Below are positions 23,264 to 32,405 of a stretch of 64,000 nt of DNA, piece by piece; the first letter of the stretch is position 1, and each line of letters opens with the position of its first letter. The notes beneath the pieces are model-generated. The model made no database searches. It was not told where the DNA came from and saw only the letters and a list, made by a program, of their open reading frames with translations. The position numbers and the translations under genes are program-made. Location of the stretch: assembly GCA_050633365.1 (NCBI GenBank), contig JBOEGJ010000006.1, positions 434,001-498,000 of the forward strand, read 5' to 3'. The stretch is from Pseudomaricurvus sp050633365 (lineage in GTDB: Bacteria > Pseudomonadota > Gammaproteobacteria > Pseudomonadales > Cellvibrionaceae).

Positions 23264-24337
23264 TTACTGTCCGCGGTCAAGGCTAATTTCCTCTGTGGTT
23301 GCGTGGGGGTTTCGGGTAATAAACATGGCATCGCCATAACTAAAAAAGCGATAGCGTTCGGCCACCGCCTCGTCATAAGCCGCCATGGTATTGCGGTAGC
23401 CGGCAAAGGCCGATACCAGCATCAACAAAGTCGATTCTGGTAAATGAAAGTTAGTCACCAAAGCATCAACCACTTTGTACTGATAGCTTGGGTAAATAAA
23501 GATATTGGTTTCGCCCTGATAGGGACTGAGTTCACCGCCCTGAGCGGCCGTTTCTAAGCAGCGCACACTGGTGGTCCCGACAGCCACCACACGTCCGCCT
23601 GCAGCTTTGGTCTGTTTGACCTTTTCACAGACGGCAGCATCGAGTTCCATGATCTCGCTGTGCATCTGGTGCTCTTTAATATTATCGACTCGCACCGGCT
23701 GAAAGGTTCCCGCACCGACGTGAAGGGTGACAAAGGCGATATCTACGCCGCGTGCCTCGAGTTGAGCCAGTAATTCGTCGTCAAAATGCAATCCCGCGGT
23801 GGGGGCTGCCACGGCGCCTGGCTTACCAGTATCGCTGTAAACCGTCTGGTAGCGCTCTCGGTCCTGCATTCCGTCTTCGCGATCGATATAGGGTGGTAAG
23901 GGCATGTGCCCGATGCGCTCCAGCACTTCCAGTACCGACTGATCCTTGGGAAAAGCCAATTCAAACAGCGCTTCGTGACGGTTAATAACCATCAATACCG
24001 TGCCGTCTTCTAGGATTATCTCGGTGCCTACCTTAGGGGATTTGCTGGCCTTGGTGTGTGCCAACACACGATGACTATCAATCACTCGCTCCACCAACAC
24101 CTCGACCTTGCCACCGGAGGGTTTCTGGCCAAAGACTCGAGCGGGAATCACCCGGGTATTGTTGAACACAATCAGGTCACCGGCCTCGAGCCAGTTGAGC
24201 AAATCTGGGAACTGGCCATGCTGAATCGCACCGCTGTCGCCATCGAGTCGCAAAAGCCGGCTACCACGCCTTTCGGCAGCGGGTTGGCGGGCAATCAGTT
24301 CATTGGGTAATTCGTAGGAAAAGTCCTGTCGACGCAT
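23264..24337 (-). CDS. queA: QueA, S-adenosylmethionine:tRNA ribosyltransferase-isomerase
   Basis: QueA transfers and isomerises the ribosyl group of SAM onto preQ1-tRNA to make epoxyqueuosine. The 357-residue product from the ATG at 24337 begins RRQDFSYELPNELIARQPAAER, as in the family; the frame is open six residues further upstream. Motifs include DLIVFNNTRVIPARVFG, AVAAPTAGLHFDDELL and VDALVTNFHLPESTLLMLVSAF. It heads the queA-tgt-secD-secF gene string. A 7-bp tandem repeat lies 100-176 bp upstream, in what should be its promoter or leader region. Confidence 0.97.
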   Translation of the reverse strand: MRRQDFSYELPNELIARQPAAERRGSRLLRLDGDSGAIQHGQFPDLLNWLEAGDLIVFNNTRVIPARVFGQKPSGGKVEVLVERVIDSHRVLAHTKASKSPKVGTEIILEDGTVLMVINRHEALFELAFPKDQSVLEVLERIGHMPLPPYIDREDGMQDRERYQTVYSDTGKPGAVAAPTAGLHFDDELLAQLEARGVDIAFVTLHVGAGTFQPVRVDNIKEHQMHSEIMELDAAVCEKVKQTKAAGGRVVAVGTTSVRCLETAAQGGELSPYQGETNIFIYPSYQYKVVDALVTNFHLPESTLLMLVSAFAGYRNTMAAYDEAVAERYRFFSYGDAMFITRNPHATTEEISLDRGQ

Positions 24338-24436
24338 AGCGAAAACAACATCCAAAGCCAGTTAAATCAAGGGATGCAAGGGTATAGGAAAACGCCTCTG
24401 GAGGCCATGGAGATTGTCACTATTGGGGGGAACTAA

Positions 24437-24513
24437 TGGCGAGTGGCGAGTGGCGAGTGGCGAGTGGCGAGTGGCGAGTGGCGAGTGGCGAGTGGCGAGT
24501 GGCGAGTGGCGAG
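24437..24513. repeat. 11 x 7-bp perfect tandem repeat (TGGCGAG)
   Basis: Eleven exact head-to-tail copies of TGGCGAG fill 77 bp between the queA start and the terminator of the ferritin-like gene. No unit shows a substitution, so the array is young or actively maintained. It is not in a credible coding frame; a 62-aa minus-strand frame across it is just the repeat translated. There are no spacers, so it is not CRISPR. Confidence 0.97.
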
Positions 24514-24573
24514 CCAATCATGACCTCCCCTGACTTCAGCGCAAGCGAGTATTTGCTTTACCCGCTCTCTAAA

Positions 24574-24600
24574 CGAAAAAGGAGCGCCTGAGCACTCCTT
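24574..24600 (-). terminator. Terminator of the ferritin-like di-iron gene
   Basis: On the minus strand GGAGTGC, TCAG loop and GCGCTCC (one wobble) are followed by TTTTT, about 25 bp after the stop codon. Confidence 0.8.
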
Positions 24601-24626
24601 TCTATTGGGCGATTTAACCAAATGAC

Positions 24627-25733
24627 TTAGCTGTACAGAGGTTTGCTCAGCTCGGCCCAGTCGATGTCGGCATCGTCGGGCATATCCTCAAACTGAAGGA
24701 TTCCCAACTCTTCGAATTTGGGACGGATTTTATCGGTCAGCAAACCAATACGGCGTAAATTAGGAATCACACGCTGGAACAGCAACTTGCGAAAATGCTC
24801 CATACCGCCGCCTTCCAAAAACACCTTGCGGGCCTCTTCTTCATCCCAACCAAAGTGACGAAATACCGAGGTTGGAACCAAGCGCTCACGACTCACCAAG
24901 CACGCCTCATAGGCAAATTCGGCACGCTCTTCTTTTTCTTCATCGCTCAGCGTTTTCACGTATTCGGCCAAATAGTGAATACCAAAAGCTACGTGTCGAG
25001 CCTCGTCGCGAATAATAAGCTCAAGCATGTCCTTTTTCAGACCATTGGGGTCGACGTATTCTTTGGTGGTCGAAAATGCCGCTAGGGCTAAGCCCTCGAT
25101 GATTACCTGCATACCGATGAATTTCAGATCCCAGCGCTCATCGGTCAAGATTTTGTCGATGATGTTTTTCAGGGCGCCATCGATGGGATACATGATGCCG
25201 GCTTTGGTCTGCAGATAGCGATTGAAGGTCTCCACATGACGAGCCTCGTCAAAGGTCTGTGAAGCGGCATAGAGTTTAGCGTTGTAAGTCGGGGCACAAG
25301 ACACCAGCTGAGAGGCGACCAATAACGCACCTTGCTCTCCGTGCAAAAACTGCGAATCGGTCCAAGCCTCCGAATGCATAAGAAACTCTTCACGCTGCTC
25401 TTGAGTCATATCCACAAACGGCTGGTACTCGGAAAAGCCACTCATGAAGGCGCGCACTTCGTATGGGGCACGGCCTATGGGTTTGGTCCAATCTAAATCC
25501 ATGTCGGCATTCCAATTCAACTCTTTGCCGAGGTTGTACAATTTTTTAATTCGGTCTTCGTTGATGTGGTAATCCCAGTTGAAACTGCCGGTGAGCGGCG
25601 TTTGGAATATTTCCGCCACTTCATTAACAGCGGATTCAGTGAGGTCGATATCGGTACCGTCGACCTCGATTTTCTGCGCGTCTTCGAAGAATCGAATGTC
25701 GCTTGGGGTTTGCTCTACAAAAGTGGCTGTCAC
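24627..25733 (-). CDS. Ferritin-like di-iron protein (ribonucleotide reductase R2-like superfamily)
   Basis: The 368-residue product has a complete di-iron ligand set of the four-helix ferritin superfamily: Glu133, Glu163-x-x-His166 (FDEARHVE), Glu213 (IIEGLALAAF) and Glu244-x-x-His247 (RDEARHVAF). It is therefore probably an O2-activating oxygenase or oxidase. It is not a standard NrdB, because no nrdA lies nearby and the flanking sequence differs. AurF-like N-oxygenase or other R2-like oxidase activity is possible, and the substrate is unknown. It has its own terminator. It is divergent from an AraC-type regulator with repeated AACTTACCG blocks between them, so regulated expression is likely. 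Confidence 0.85.
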   Translation of the reverse strand: MTATFVEQTPSDIRFFEDAQKIEVDGTDIDLTESAVNEVAEIFQTPLTGSFNWDYHINEDRIKKLYNLGKELNWNADMDLDWTKPIGRAPYEVRAFMSGFSEYQPFVDMTQEQREEFLMHSEAWTDSQFLHGEQGALLVASQLVSCAPTYNAKLYAASQTFDEARHVETFNRYLQTKAGIMYPIDGALKNIIDKILTDERWDLKFIGMQVIIEGLALAAFSTTKEYVDPNGLKKDMLELIIRDEARHVAFGIHYLAEYVKTLSDEEKEERAEFAYEACLVSRERLVPTSVFRHFGWDEEEARKVFLEGGGMEHFRKLLFQRVIPNLRRIGLLTDKIRPKFEELGILQFEDMPDDADIDWAELSKPLYS

Positions 25734-25844
25734 GTTACTCTCCCTATTCGTGTTTTATGGTCTGAAGTTTTGCTTGCATCCTGCACCTTCACAAGGTTAT
25801 CTTGAGCCATGTTAAAAGTCATATTTGGCCATAGCCTAAGTTAA

Positions 25845-25920
25845 AACTTACCGCCAAACTGTGACCGAGACAACAATAAACATAATAAAATCAAACGGAT
25901 AAAAATAATAACTTACCGTC
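25845..25920. promoter_or_regulatory. Direct repeats between the di-iron gene and araC-type regulator
   Basis: AACTTACCG(C/T)C occurs at 25845-25855 and again at 25910-25920, same orientation, 65 bp apart, in the 206-bp divergent intergenic region. Direct repeats near divergent AraC-type genes are common operator arrangements. Binding by the regulator at 25940-26950 is an inference. Confidence 0.4.
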
Positions 25921-25939
25921 CGCGCCCGGAAAAAGAGAG

Positions 25940-26950
25940 ATGAAAGAACGAGATCTACCTATCAGTTACGCCGCAATCTTAGTCGATGTAGCCAAAAGTT
26001 TTGGCGCTTCTCGAGAAGCCTTGCTGGCAGCGGTTGATTTAAGCGACAAGGATTTAGCCACTCCCGAGGCTCGCTGCAACGAAAACCAACTGCGAACATT
26101 GATCGAAATTGCGATCGAGAAAACTGGAAATCAAGCACTGGCGTTACATTTCGGTGAGCAGCTGACACTCACCTCTCACGGTGTTTTTGGCTATGCGGTA
26201 ATGAGTTGTCGAAACGTCAGGCAAGTGATTGAAATTCTCACAAAATACTATCGGCTGCTGCTAAACAACGCATCGCTGAATTTGGTGGAAGAAAACAATA
26301 AGGTCTCCATTGAGTATCGCCCTCGCCGCGATCAGCTGCTTGATCGCAGACAAGACAGCGAACTGTTTTTTGCCGGTGTGTTAAGTTCAATCAAACATCT
26401 TCTGCATCTCGATCATGTCGACGCAGAGATAGAATTTGATTTTTCGGCTCCCTCCTACGAAGCCGATTATCATCGTATTTTGGATTGCCCAGTGCGCTTC
26501 AATAACAACGTAAGCAAAATCACCTTCCCCAATACGTTAATGGAAGAAAAGCCCGAATACGCTAACCCTGTGATGCTCAAGCTCTACGAGCAACAGTGCG
26601 ACGAATTGCTATCACGGATGAAAAACAGTGAAGGCTTAAGAGTTAAAGTGCGAGAACTGCTAGTCGCTGCTCAGCATCAATTCCCCAGTTTGGAACAAGC
26701 TGCCGATCACTTCCACATGAGCCCGAGAACCTTTCGCCGTCGACTCAGTGACGAAGAGGTTTCTTTTCAGAGGATTCTTGATGAAGTTCGCCAGGAATTG
26801 GCGGAGACCTATCTGCGAAACCCCGCCATCTCGGTAAATCACACTGCGGATCTTTTGGGTTTTCATGATGTGTCGAATTTTCGTCGAGCATTTATTCGCT
26901 GGAGTGGAATTTCGCCCTCGGAATTCAAAAAGCAAAATGTCACACATTGA
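25940..26950 (+). CDS. AraC-family transcriptional regulator (Arabinose_bd/OruR type)
   Basis: The 336-residue product has an N-terminal ligand-sensing domain of the type shared by OruR/ArgR-like regulators (residues about 10-215; HFGEQLTLTSHGVFGYAVMSCRNVRQ). The C-terminal AraC double HTH spans about 235-333 (PSLEQAADHFHMSPRTFRRRLSDEEVSFQRILDEVR and ADLLGFHDVSNFRRAFIRWSGISPSEFKK). It is divergent from the ferritin-like di-iron gene, its most likely target. AGAGAG shortly before the ATG supports the start. It resembles the other two AraC-type proteins in this window in architecture. Confidence 0.9.
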   Translation: MKERDLPISYAAILVDVAKSFGASREALLAAVDLSDKDLATPEARCNENQLRTLIEIAIEKTGNQALALHFGEQLTLTSHGVFGYAVMSCRNVRQVIEILTKYYRLLLNNASLNLVEENNKVSIEYRPRRDQLLDRRQDSELFFAGVLSSIKHLLHLDHVDAEIEFDFSAPSYEADYHRILDCPVRFNNNVSKITFPNTLMEEKPEYANPVMLKLYEQQCDELLSRMKNSEGLRVKVRELLVAAQHQFPSLEQAADHFHMSPRTFRRRLSDEEVSFQRILDEVRQELAETYLRNPAISVNHTADLLGFHDVSNFRRAFIRWSGISPSEFKKQNVTH

Positions 26951-26955
26951 AAGGT

Positions 26956-27003
26956 AATCGCCGAAGTTTGACCTAAAAGCCTAGTCTAAGAACTTCGGCG
27001 ATT
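26956..27003. repeat. 13-bp perfect inverted repeat at the end of the regulator gene
   Basis: AATCGCCGAAGTT (26956-26968) and AACTTCGGCGATT (26991-27003) are exact reverse complements around a 22-nt loop. It sits 6 bp after the regulator stop and 45 bp before the stop of the convergent phytase gene. It lacks a T tract but would form a strong RNA stem, probably a factor-assisted terminator or 3' end protector. Confidence 0.6.
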
Positions 27004-27047
27004 CACAGTCTCGATACAGGCGCTCAAGCCAAGTATCTACGCAGACA

Positions 27048-29069
27048 CTAGTGTAACCCTGAGCGATCCATCACCGAGGACCAGGGGACGAGTTTGAAGT
27101 TTTGTCTGGCATCAGGCATGCGATTGCGACCGTCTTGCACCACCAAAACCCCGTCGGAAAATACGCCCCCCAAATTGGCACTGGATACCGCTAAGCCATC
27201 GGTTTCTGAACTGCCATCGATACCTTTCTGAAGATTAATCCCAACGCGAAAGCGTCCTAGATAGTCATTGCTGCGCCGATCATAGAGGACGTATGCATTG
27301 TCCCCCTGACTGGAGACCACGAGATAACCATCGCCATTACTCTTCTCGTACAAGCTCATGCCTTCTACATCGGCCACGAGATTCCCAGAGGATAAGTCGT
27401 CGATCAGCGATAGAGTTGCCGGTTGATCGGCGTCGGCACTCAAGCGCCAAAGACCATAGTTTTCTTCACCTACGTATAAGACACCCGCCGCATCATCGGC
27501 CACACAGCCTTCTGGCTGGCCCTTCAACCGAAACTCTCTCACTTTTTTTGCCCAAGTGAGCTCGCGACTGCCTGAATGACCGTCGCTTTCGTGCCTAAGA
27601 ACATCTCGATTGAGTTGCCACTGTTGATACAAACCGGCCTTATTATTGACGAACAACGAGGTGTTTCCAGTACTGGCAGAGGAATACAAACAAGCGCCAT
27701 AAGGTTCGCCTAAACTTTCGTCGATAAGCGAATCACTAATCAACTCAACACGACCGCTGTGCTCGTCTATGCGATACAAATCCACATTATTGGTGGTGCG
27801 ATTGGTGGCGATTGCCACATCGACTTTTTTATCATCAGAGAGGTTTAATACGTCGTAGCGCACATCCACATTGTTGAGTCGCCCTCGAGATAAAAACTGT
27901 TGTGCCCGCCCCGTTAAATCGTGAACCCACAATCCTTGCTGTTTGTCGGTACTCAGGACGAAACTTTTTTCGGGGTTGTGATGATTCACCCACACTTCGG
28001 GATCATCCGCGGCGTCGCCATGGCTCTCAACCGTCTCGGTTTCGACGTGAGGAATAACCTCGAAGGTCTCTGCCGTCTGAGCTCCTGTAGCGCCTTTGTT
28101 GATGGACAGTTTCACCGCCGTCTTTGATCGATAGAGAGTGTTACCTTCGTCTTCCAGCGCCCAGAACTCTCCATTGATGTCGGAATCTTCTGAGGGCAAA
28201 AAAACCACACTGGAAAAGTGGTTCAGAAAATTAATTTTCTGAACACTTTCATGAAGCTCACCGTCTACTAAGGAAAGCACCTCAACGTAATCACCGTAGC
28301 TCAACAGCAACCTTGACGATGATAAGACTTGTAAGTCCGACGGCGCCTGAAGATGATCGGCAACCGGTGCCACTCCCGCTATTAGGCGTCGTTCTTCATC
28401 TTGCTCTTGATCACTGTTCAGCGATAAAACACCGACCCCTTGCTGACTCCAAAAGAATCGTTGTGATTGTTCATCCACAGCGCATTGATTGACTCCTTCA
28501 CCTAACGCCAGTTCACGCACCAATAGGGGCTTTACTTGCCGGGAATCAACGTGCAACAAATACTGATAGGCGCGACCACTCTCTAGAACCGCCCACAAGT
28601 ACAAAGACCTGTCCGATGGAGATTGAGATGCCTTTGCGACTGGAGCACTGGACAAACACACCGCGGCCACTGCAGAGGACCACTGCTGCTGCCAGCCAAC
28701 GCCCTTAAAGGCATTGTTGGCAATCGACTTTAAACGGATAAGGTTTTCCGACTCATCCACAAATGCCAACCAGTGCTCGGCGGAGTTATCGCTAGTCAGC
28801 ACATCCAGAGATTTACTGTCGCCTTTACCGGCGGTGGCCAGCAACTGACGAGACTGGTCAAACAACACCGCGCCTTGGGTCTCGCTAGAGGCCAGAAATA
28901 AAACATCGCCTCCGTTACCTACCGCTCTAAGCCGATAACCCTCAAGGGATTGATCAAGCGTCGAAACCGAAACCTGATCGCCAGAAAAAGCCAAAGGCTT
29001 CGACGAAGACGAACCGTCATCACATGCGACCAACACGGCCGCCATCCAAAAAACAATCAATTTCTTCAT
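27048..29069 (-). CDS. Beta-propeller phytase lipoprotein (dual-domain)
   Basis: Beta-propeller phytases are calcium-dependent enzymes that remove phosphate from myo-inositol hexakisphosphate. The 673-residue product starts with a lipoprotein signal (MKKLIVFWMAAVLVAC, acylated Cys16), so it should be anchored at a periplasmic or outer-membrane face. The C-terminal half, about residues 345-665, carries the phytase blades: DDPEVWVNHHNPEKS, RGRLNNVDVRYDV, VAIATNRT, ADDAAGVLYVGEENYGLWR, VADVEGMSLYEK and SSETDGLAVSS. The N-terminal half is a weaker second propeller, as in known dual-domain enzymes. It follows a TonB-dependent receptor gene, separated by a strong hairpin, and the pair is under an apparent Pho box. 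Confidence 0.93.
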   Translation of the reverse strand: MKKLIVFWMAAVLVACDDGSSSSKPLAFSGDQVSVSTLDQSLEGYRLRAVGNGGDVLFLASSETQGAVLFDQSRQLLATAGKGDSKSLDVLTSDNSAEHWLAFVDESENLIRLKSIANNAFKGVGWQQQWSSAVAAVCLSSAPVAKASQSPSDRSLYLWAVLESGRAYQYLLHVDSRQVKPLLVRELALGEGVNQCAVDEQSQRFFWSQQGVGVLSLNSDQEQDEERRLIAGVAPVADHLQAPSDLQVLSSSRLLLSYGDYVEVLSLVDGELHESVQKINFLNHFSSVVFLPSEDSDINGEFWALEDEGNTLYRSKTAVKLSINKGATGAQTAETFEVIPHVETETVESHGDAADDPEVWVNHHNPEKSFVLSTDKQQGLWVHDLTGRAQQFLSRGRLNNVDVRYDVLNLSDDKKVDVAIATNRTTNNVDLYRIDEHSGRVELISDSLIDESLGEPYGACLYSSASTGNTSLFVNNKAGLYQQWQLNRDVLRHESDGHSGSRELTWAKKVREFRLKGQPEGCVADDAAGVLYVGEENYGLWRLSADADQPATLSLIDDLSSGNLVADVEGMSLYEKSNGDGYLVVSSQGDNAYVLYDRRSNDYLGRFRVGINLQKGIDGSSETDGLAVSSANLGGVFSDGVLVVQDGRNRMPDARQNFKLVPWSSVMDRSGLH

Positions 29070-29093
29070 AGTTGGATCTTATTAAGTTAAACA

Positions 29094-29112
29094 GGCCCCG
29101 AAGTTCGGGGCC
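29094..29112 (-). other. GC-rich intercistronic hairpin between receptor and phytase
   Basis: GGCCCCGA, ACT loop and TCGGGGCC form a perfect 8-bp stem in the 110-bp gap downstream of the TonB receptor stop. It is followed on the minus strand by TGTTTAACTT, only partly U-rich. It may partially terminate or stabilise the receptor message and set the receptor-to-phytase ratio. Confidence 0.6.
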
Positions 29113-29179
29113 AAAATACACGTCAGCCGTTTCTCGTTAGTCGTGAATATCAAAGACTAGCGACGATATCCACGAGCCT

Positions 29180-32002
29180 TTAGAAATTACGATAGGTAAA
29201 GCCTAAAACAAACGACGGGCCATACTCTTCGTATTGAGCATTGTTATTGGTATTACCGTGGTAGCGATAATAAGGTTCATCATTGAGATTGATGGCATTG
29301 AAATAAATTTGCATAGAATCGCCAACGTCATACTTCGCGGTGAGATCCACCTGCATGTGATCATCTTGATAGAGATCGTTCTCTTTGTCGCTGAGATCCA
29401 CCTCGATCAATCGCTCACTTTTGTAGGCCGCCGACAGGCGCAAGCTCAAAGGCCCGGTTTCATAACCTAACACCAAGTTACCCACCGTATCGGCCTGTTC
29501 TGGCAGATCGATAGTCGAGCTGCGATCGGCCTCTGCACCAAGATCCAGATCCGCCTCACTGTCGATGAAAGTGGCATTAGCTTGAAGCAAGAAGCCAGAG
29601 CTGAAGTTCTTGGTATAAGCCAACTCGAGCCCAAAGAGATCCGCGCTTTTGCCGTTCAGCGGTTTGGTAATCTCGCTATCATTGATGGTGACACCAGGCG
29701 CATAAACAGAACTGTCGACTACACCACTAACGTCGGCGCTAAATATAAAGTTGTCGATCTCTTTATAAAACAAAGAGGCGCTGAGAATGCCGATATCCCC
29801 AGGGTAGTACTCTATCGCCAGATCGAAGTTCTTAGATTCATAAGGATCGAGCTCGGGATTGCCAGCCTCGACGGATAACTCATCATCTTCGATGGAAATT
29901 TCTTCTGGTGAAGGATTCAAGTCACCAAAAGACGGTCGCGCAATGGTCTCGGAATACGCCGCTCGCAATAAAGTGTGATCGCCCAAGCGATAGCGAGCGT
30001 TGATACTCGGCAGCAAGTTGCTGTAGTTTTGGTCGTACTTGACCGCGTCAATCGAGCTGCTAAAACCACTGCCATCTTCAATTAGACGTGCGTCAAAACC
30101 CTTGGCTTCAAAATCGGTAGATTCGTAGCGCAGACCATACACCAAACGCAAATCATTGATGTCAATTCGGCTCATGATATAGAGCGCTTGCACATCTTCT
30201 TGCATTTCGTAGTCACGAGCTGAAGAGACAATACTGCTGTGATAAGCCTCGCCGGTAATACCGTCATCCTGCAACGAGGTACCACTGCCAATCACTTGAC
30301 TACTAATAAAAGAATCAATGGCACTCTCACTCAATTGCGGCCCAAAACGCCCAACATCATAGGACACCAATCCAGAGGTAAAGGCATCCATGGTCGGATC
30401 ACCCAAAGCGCCAAAATCATCAAAGATGGTCGCTTCAACATCGTCCGTTTTTTCACGGTTGGTCATTTTGCCACCGAACTTTAGATAGCCCGGATAGTCT
30501 CCAAATTCCATCTCGCGAGTGATGTCAAACTGGTAGGTGTAGATTTCGTCTTCGGTATAGTTGTCCTCAAGTACCACTTCCGTTAATTCAAACAGGGTCG
30601 GATCGAAGGCATCTTCCTCGGCAATCAAACTTGGAGTCTTGCCCAAGCCGGTATAACCCAAATCGACATCTTTTTGTTCGAATTCGGTATCGCGACGATC
30701 CGGCTCTTTCTCTGAAGATTTTGAATAGCCCACTGAGTATTCGTAGGTCCAATCCCCCACCATGTTGAGACCACCCAACACCACGGAGGTGATTTTTTGT
30801 TCCTCGTAGCGATCTTTGAAATCTCGAACTAACTCGGCGTCGGTCCACAATGCCGAGCTGTCATCGATACTGTCGAGATCACCCTTGTCGAATTTGTATT
30901 TGGTGCGCTGGCGGTACTCTTGATCCTCGAAGTGACTGTAAAGACTACGCACATAGTACTCGGAGGTTTCCGATGGACGCCAATCTAGATTCAAAGCTGC
31001 CCCTAAACGCTCGCGATTAACGATGTAATCACGTTGCTGAAGCTCTGCCACACCGCGAACACCAGAGTCTTCAATGTCTGAATCCCATTCACCATCACCC
31101 TCCATTACTTCCGAACCAAAATCACGATCCTGCCAGCTCAAGGCCGCGGCCACGCCAAACTCGCCAGCCTCGAGATCAAAGACATTGGTAAAGGTACCGG
31201 CAAATTTCGGGCTTACCTCACCCTCGAGATCATTGTAGTTTCCTTCACCGGAAACTTTATAAGTCATGCCATCGCGATCAAAGGCGGTAAGGCTTTTAAC
31301 TTCAATGTTGCCACCAATGGTACTGCCGTCCATATCCGGTGTGACTGTTTTGGTGACTTCCAGCCCTTCCAACAAGCCAGACGGAATCACGTCCAACGCC
31401 ACTGAGCGACGATCGCGTTCCGGCGCAGGAATGGAAACGCCATTGATCGAAGCGCTATTTAGATTGGGATCTAGGCCGCGAATTCCGACAAATCGACCTT
31501 CGCCCTGATCGCGCTCGATAAAGACACCGGAAACCCTCTGCAACGCCTCACTGACGTTTTCATCAGGAAATTGCCCGATAGAATCGGCCGACACCACCGA
31601 TTTAAAATTGTCTGCCGCGCGCTTCTTATTTAATGCACTGGATGCGCCAGCGGCTTGGCCAACGACAATAACGTTTTCAATGCTGGCAACATCGCCACCG
31701 ATTTTAATCCGCTCAGAGGTGGTGGTATCGTCTGTAACACTGATCAACTGCTGTACTGATTCAGCCCCCAGATAATCAACGATCAAGGTGTAAGTTCCGG
31801 CTGGTATTGAGTTGAAGGCGAAGCGTCCGCCGTTATTTGAACTGGACTCCAACTTCAATTCTTTTAGGCGCACGATGGCGCCATCAAAATAGACACTGCC
31901 AGTGGCGTCACTCACTCGCCCCTCCAAGCGGCCGTCGGCACTGGCGTTCAGAGCGCAACTGAATGCGCCTGCTGCCATCAAAGCTTTTACTGATCTTTTC
32001 AT
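29180..32002 (-). CDS. TonB-dependent outer-membrane receptor paired with phytase
   Basis: The 940-residue product has a Sec signal (ALMAAGAFSCALNASA). A carboxypeptidase-like regulatory beta domain lies at about residues 25-105 (GRLEGRVSDATGSVYFDGAIV ... LIVDYLGAES). The plug follows (ADSIGQFPDENVSEALQRVSGV ... GLDPNLNSASINGVSIPAPE ... VTPDMDGSTIGGNIEVKS), then a 22-strand barrel ending in an aromatic residue (SFVLGFTYRNF). This class imports large or complex ligands through TonB. Its position directly upstream of a phytase, under a Pho box, suggests uptake of inositol phosphates or another organophosphate. That substrate is an inference from context. Confidence 0.92.
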   Translation of the reverse strand: MKRSVKALMAAGAFSCALNASADGRLEGRVSDATGSVYFDGAIVRLKELKLESSSNNGGRFAFNSIPAGTYTLIVDYLGAESVQQLISVTDDTTTSERIKIGGDVASIENVIVVGQAAGASSALNKKRAADNFKSVVSADSIGQFPDENVSEALQRVSGVFIERDQGEGRFVGIRGLDPNLNSASINGVSIPAPERDRRSVALDVIPSGLLEGLEVTKTVTPDMDGSTIGGNIEVKSLTAFDRDGMTYKVSGEGNYNDLEGEVSPKFAGTFTNVFDLEAGEFGVAAALSWQDRDFGSEVMEGDGEWDSDIEDSGVRGVAELQQRDYIVNRERLGAALNLDWRPSETSEYYVRSLYSHFEDQEYRQRTKYKFDKGDLDSIDDSSALWTDAELVRDFKDRYEEQKITSVVLGGLNMVGDWTYEYSVGYSKSSEKEPDRRDTEFEQKDVDLGYTGLGKTPSLIAEEDAFDPTLFELTEVVLEDNYTEDEIYTYQFDITREMEFGDYPGYLKFGGKMTNREKTDDVEATIFDDFGALGDPTMDAFTSGLVSYDVGRFGPQLSESAIDSFISSQVIGSGTSLQDDGITGEAYHSSIVSSARDYEMQEDVQALYIMSRIDINDLRLVYGLRYESTDFEAKGFDARLIEDGSGFSSSIDAVKYDQNYSNLLPSINARYRLGDHTLLRAAYSETIARPSFGDLNPSPEEISIEDDELSVEAGNPELDPYESKNFDLAIEYYPGDIGILSASLFYKEIDNFIFSADVSGVVDSSVYAPGVTINDSEITKPLNGKSADLFGLELAYTKNFSSGFLLQANATFIDSEADLDLGAEADRSSTIDLPEQADTVGNLVLGYETGPLSLRLSAAYKSERLIEVDLSDKENDLYQDDHMQVDLTAKYDVGDSMQIYFNAINLNDEPYYRYHGNTNNNAQYEEYGPSFVLGFTYRNF

Positions 32003-32102
32003 AGTATCCCCAAGAGTATTATTCAGTCTTTCACGGTGGCACCACTCAATAGCTCAGAGTGATGCAATCAGGTATCGCTGACAGGGAAACTAAGAAAGCT
32101 CT

Positions 32103-32120
32103 GTGACACTTTGTTGACAA
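32103..32120 (-). promoter_or_regulatory. Pho box upstream of the TonB receptor-phytase operon
   Basis: Minus strand TTGTCAACAAAGTGTCAC has two TGTCA blocks exactly 11 bp apart, the PhoB arrangement (consensus CTGTCATAAATCTGTCAC; about 13 of 18 positions agree). A weak -10, TAGTTT at 32087-32092, lies 10 nt downstream, where a PhoB-activated promoter would have it. The receptor start codon is about 100 bp away. Confidence 0.75.
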
Positions 32121-32387
32121 GAAAATTTGAACAACCTAAAACAGAGCGCTATGGCTATTTTTGACCTGACTTTTGGTAATCAATTGAGCCAATTAGACCC
32201 CGACCAGACTGATTTTTTTACGAGTAAACTCGTGCGGATCGGCGCTCTAGCCCCGATTACACTAGACCTAAAGATCAAATCATTCGTCCATACGCTAACG
32301 CAACAGGCACTTAATTCATGAAGAAAAACATCTTCAGTGATCCGATATGACCCTCAGGTCGTTCATCGCGTCAATTACCCTTACCGA

Positions 32388-32405
32388 TCGTCATATTTTT
32401 GTCAC
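32388..32405 (+). promoter_or_regulatory. Pho box upstream of the GGDEF-AraC-phoX operon
   Basis: Plus strand TCGTCATATTTTTGTCAC has two GTCA blocks 11 bp apart and about 13 of 18 matches to the PhoB consensus. A weak -10, CATTCT at 32416-32421, lies 10 nt downstream. The start codon of the first gene is 57 bp away. It points in the opposite direction to the box at 32103-32120. Confidence 0.7.

Noticed and set aside
24437..24513. Repeat array considered as CRISPR or coding repeat
   Set aside because: Units are 7 bp with no spacers, and the frame crossing it is only the repeat translated, so it is a simple tandem repeat.
32127..32321. 64-codon plus-strand frame between the two Pho boxes
   Set aside because: It has a TTG start without a ribosome site and would fill the regulatory gap; no protein motif is visible.
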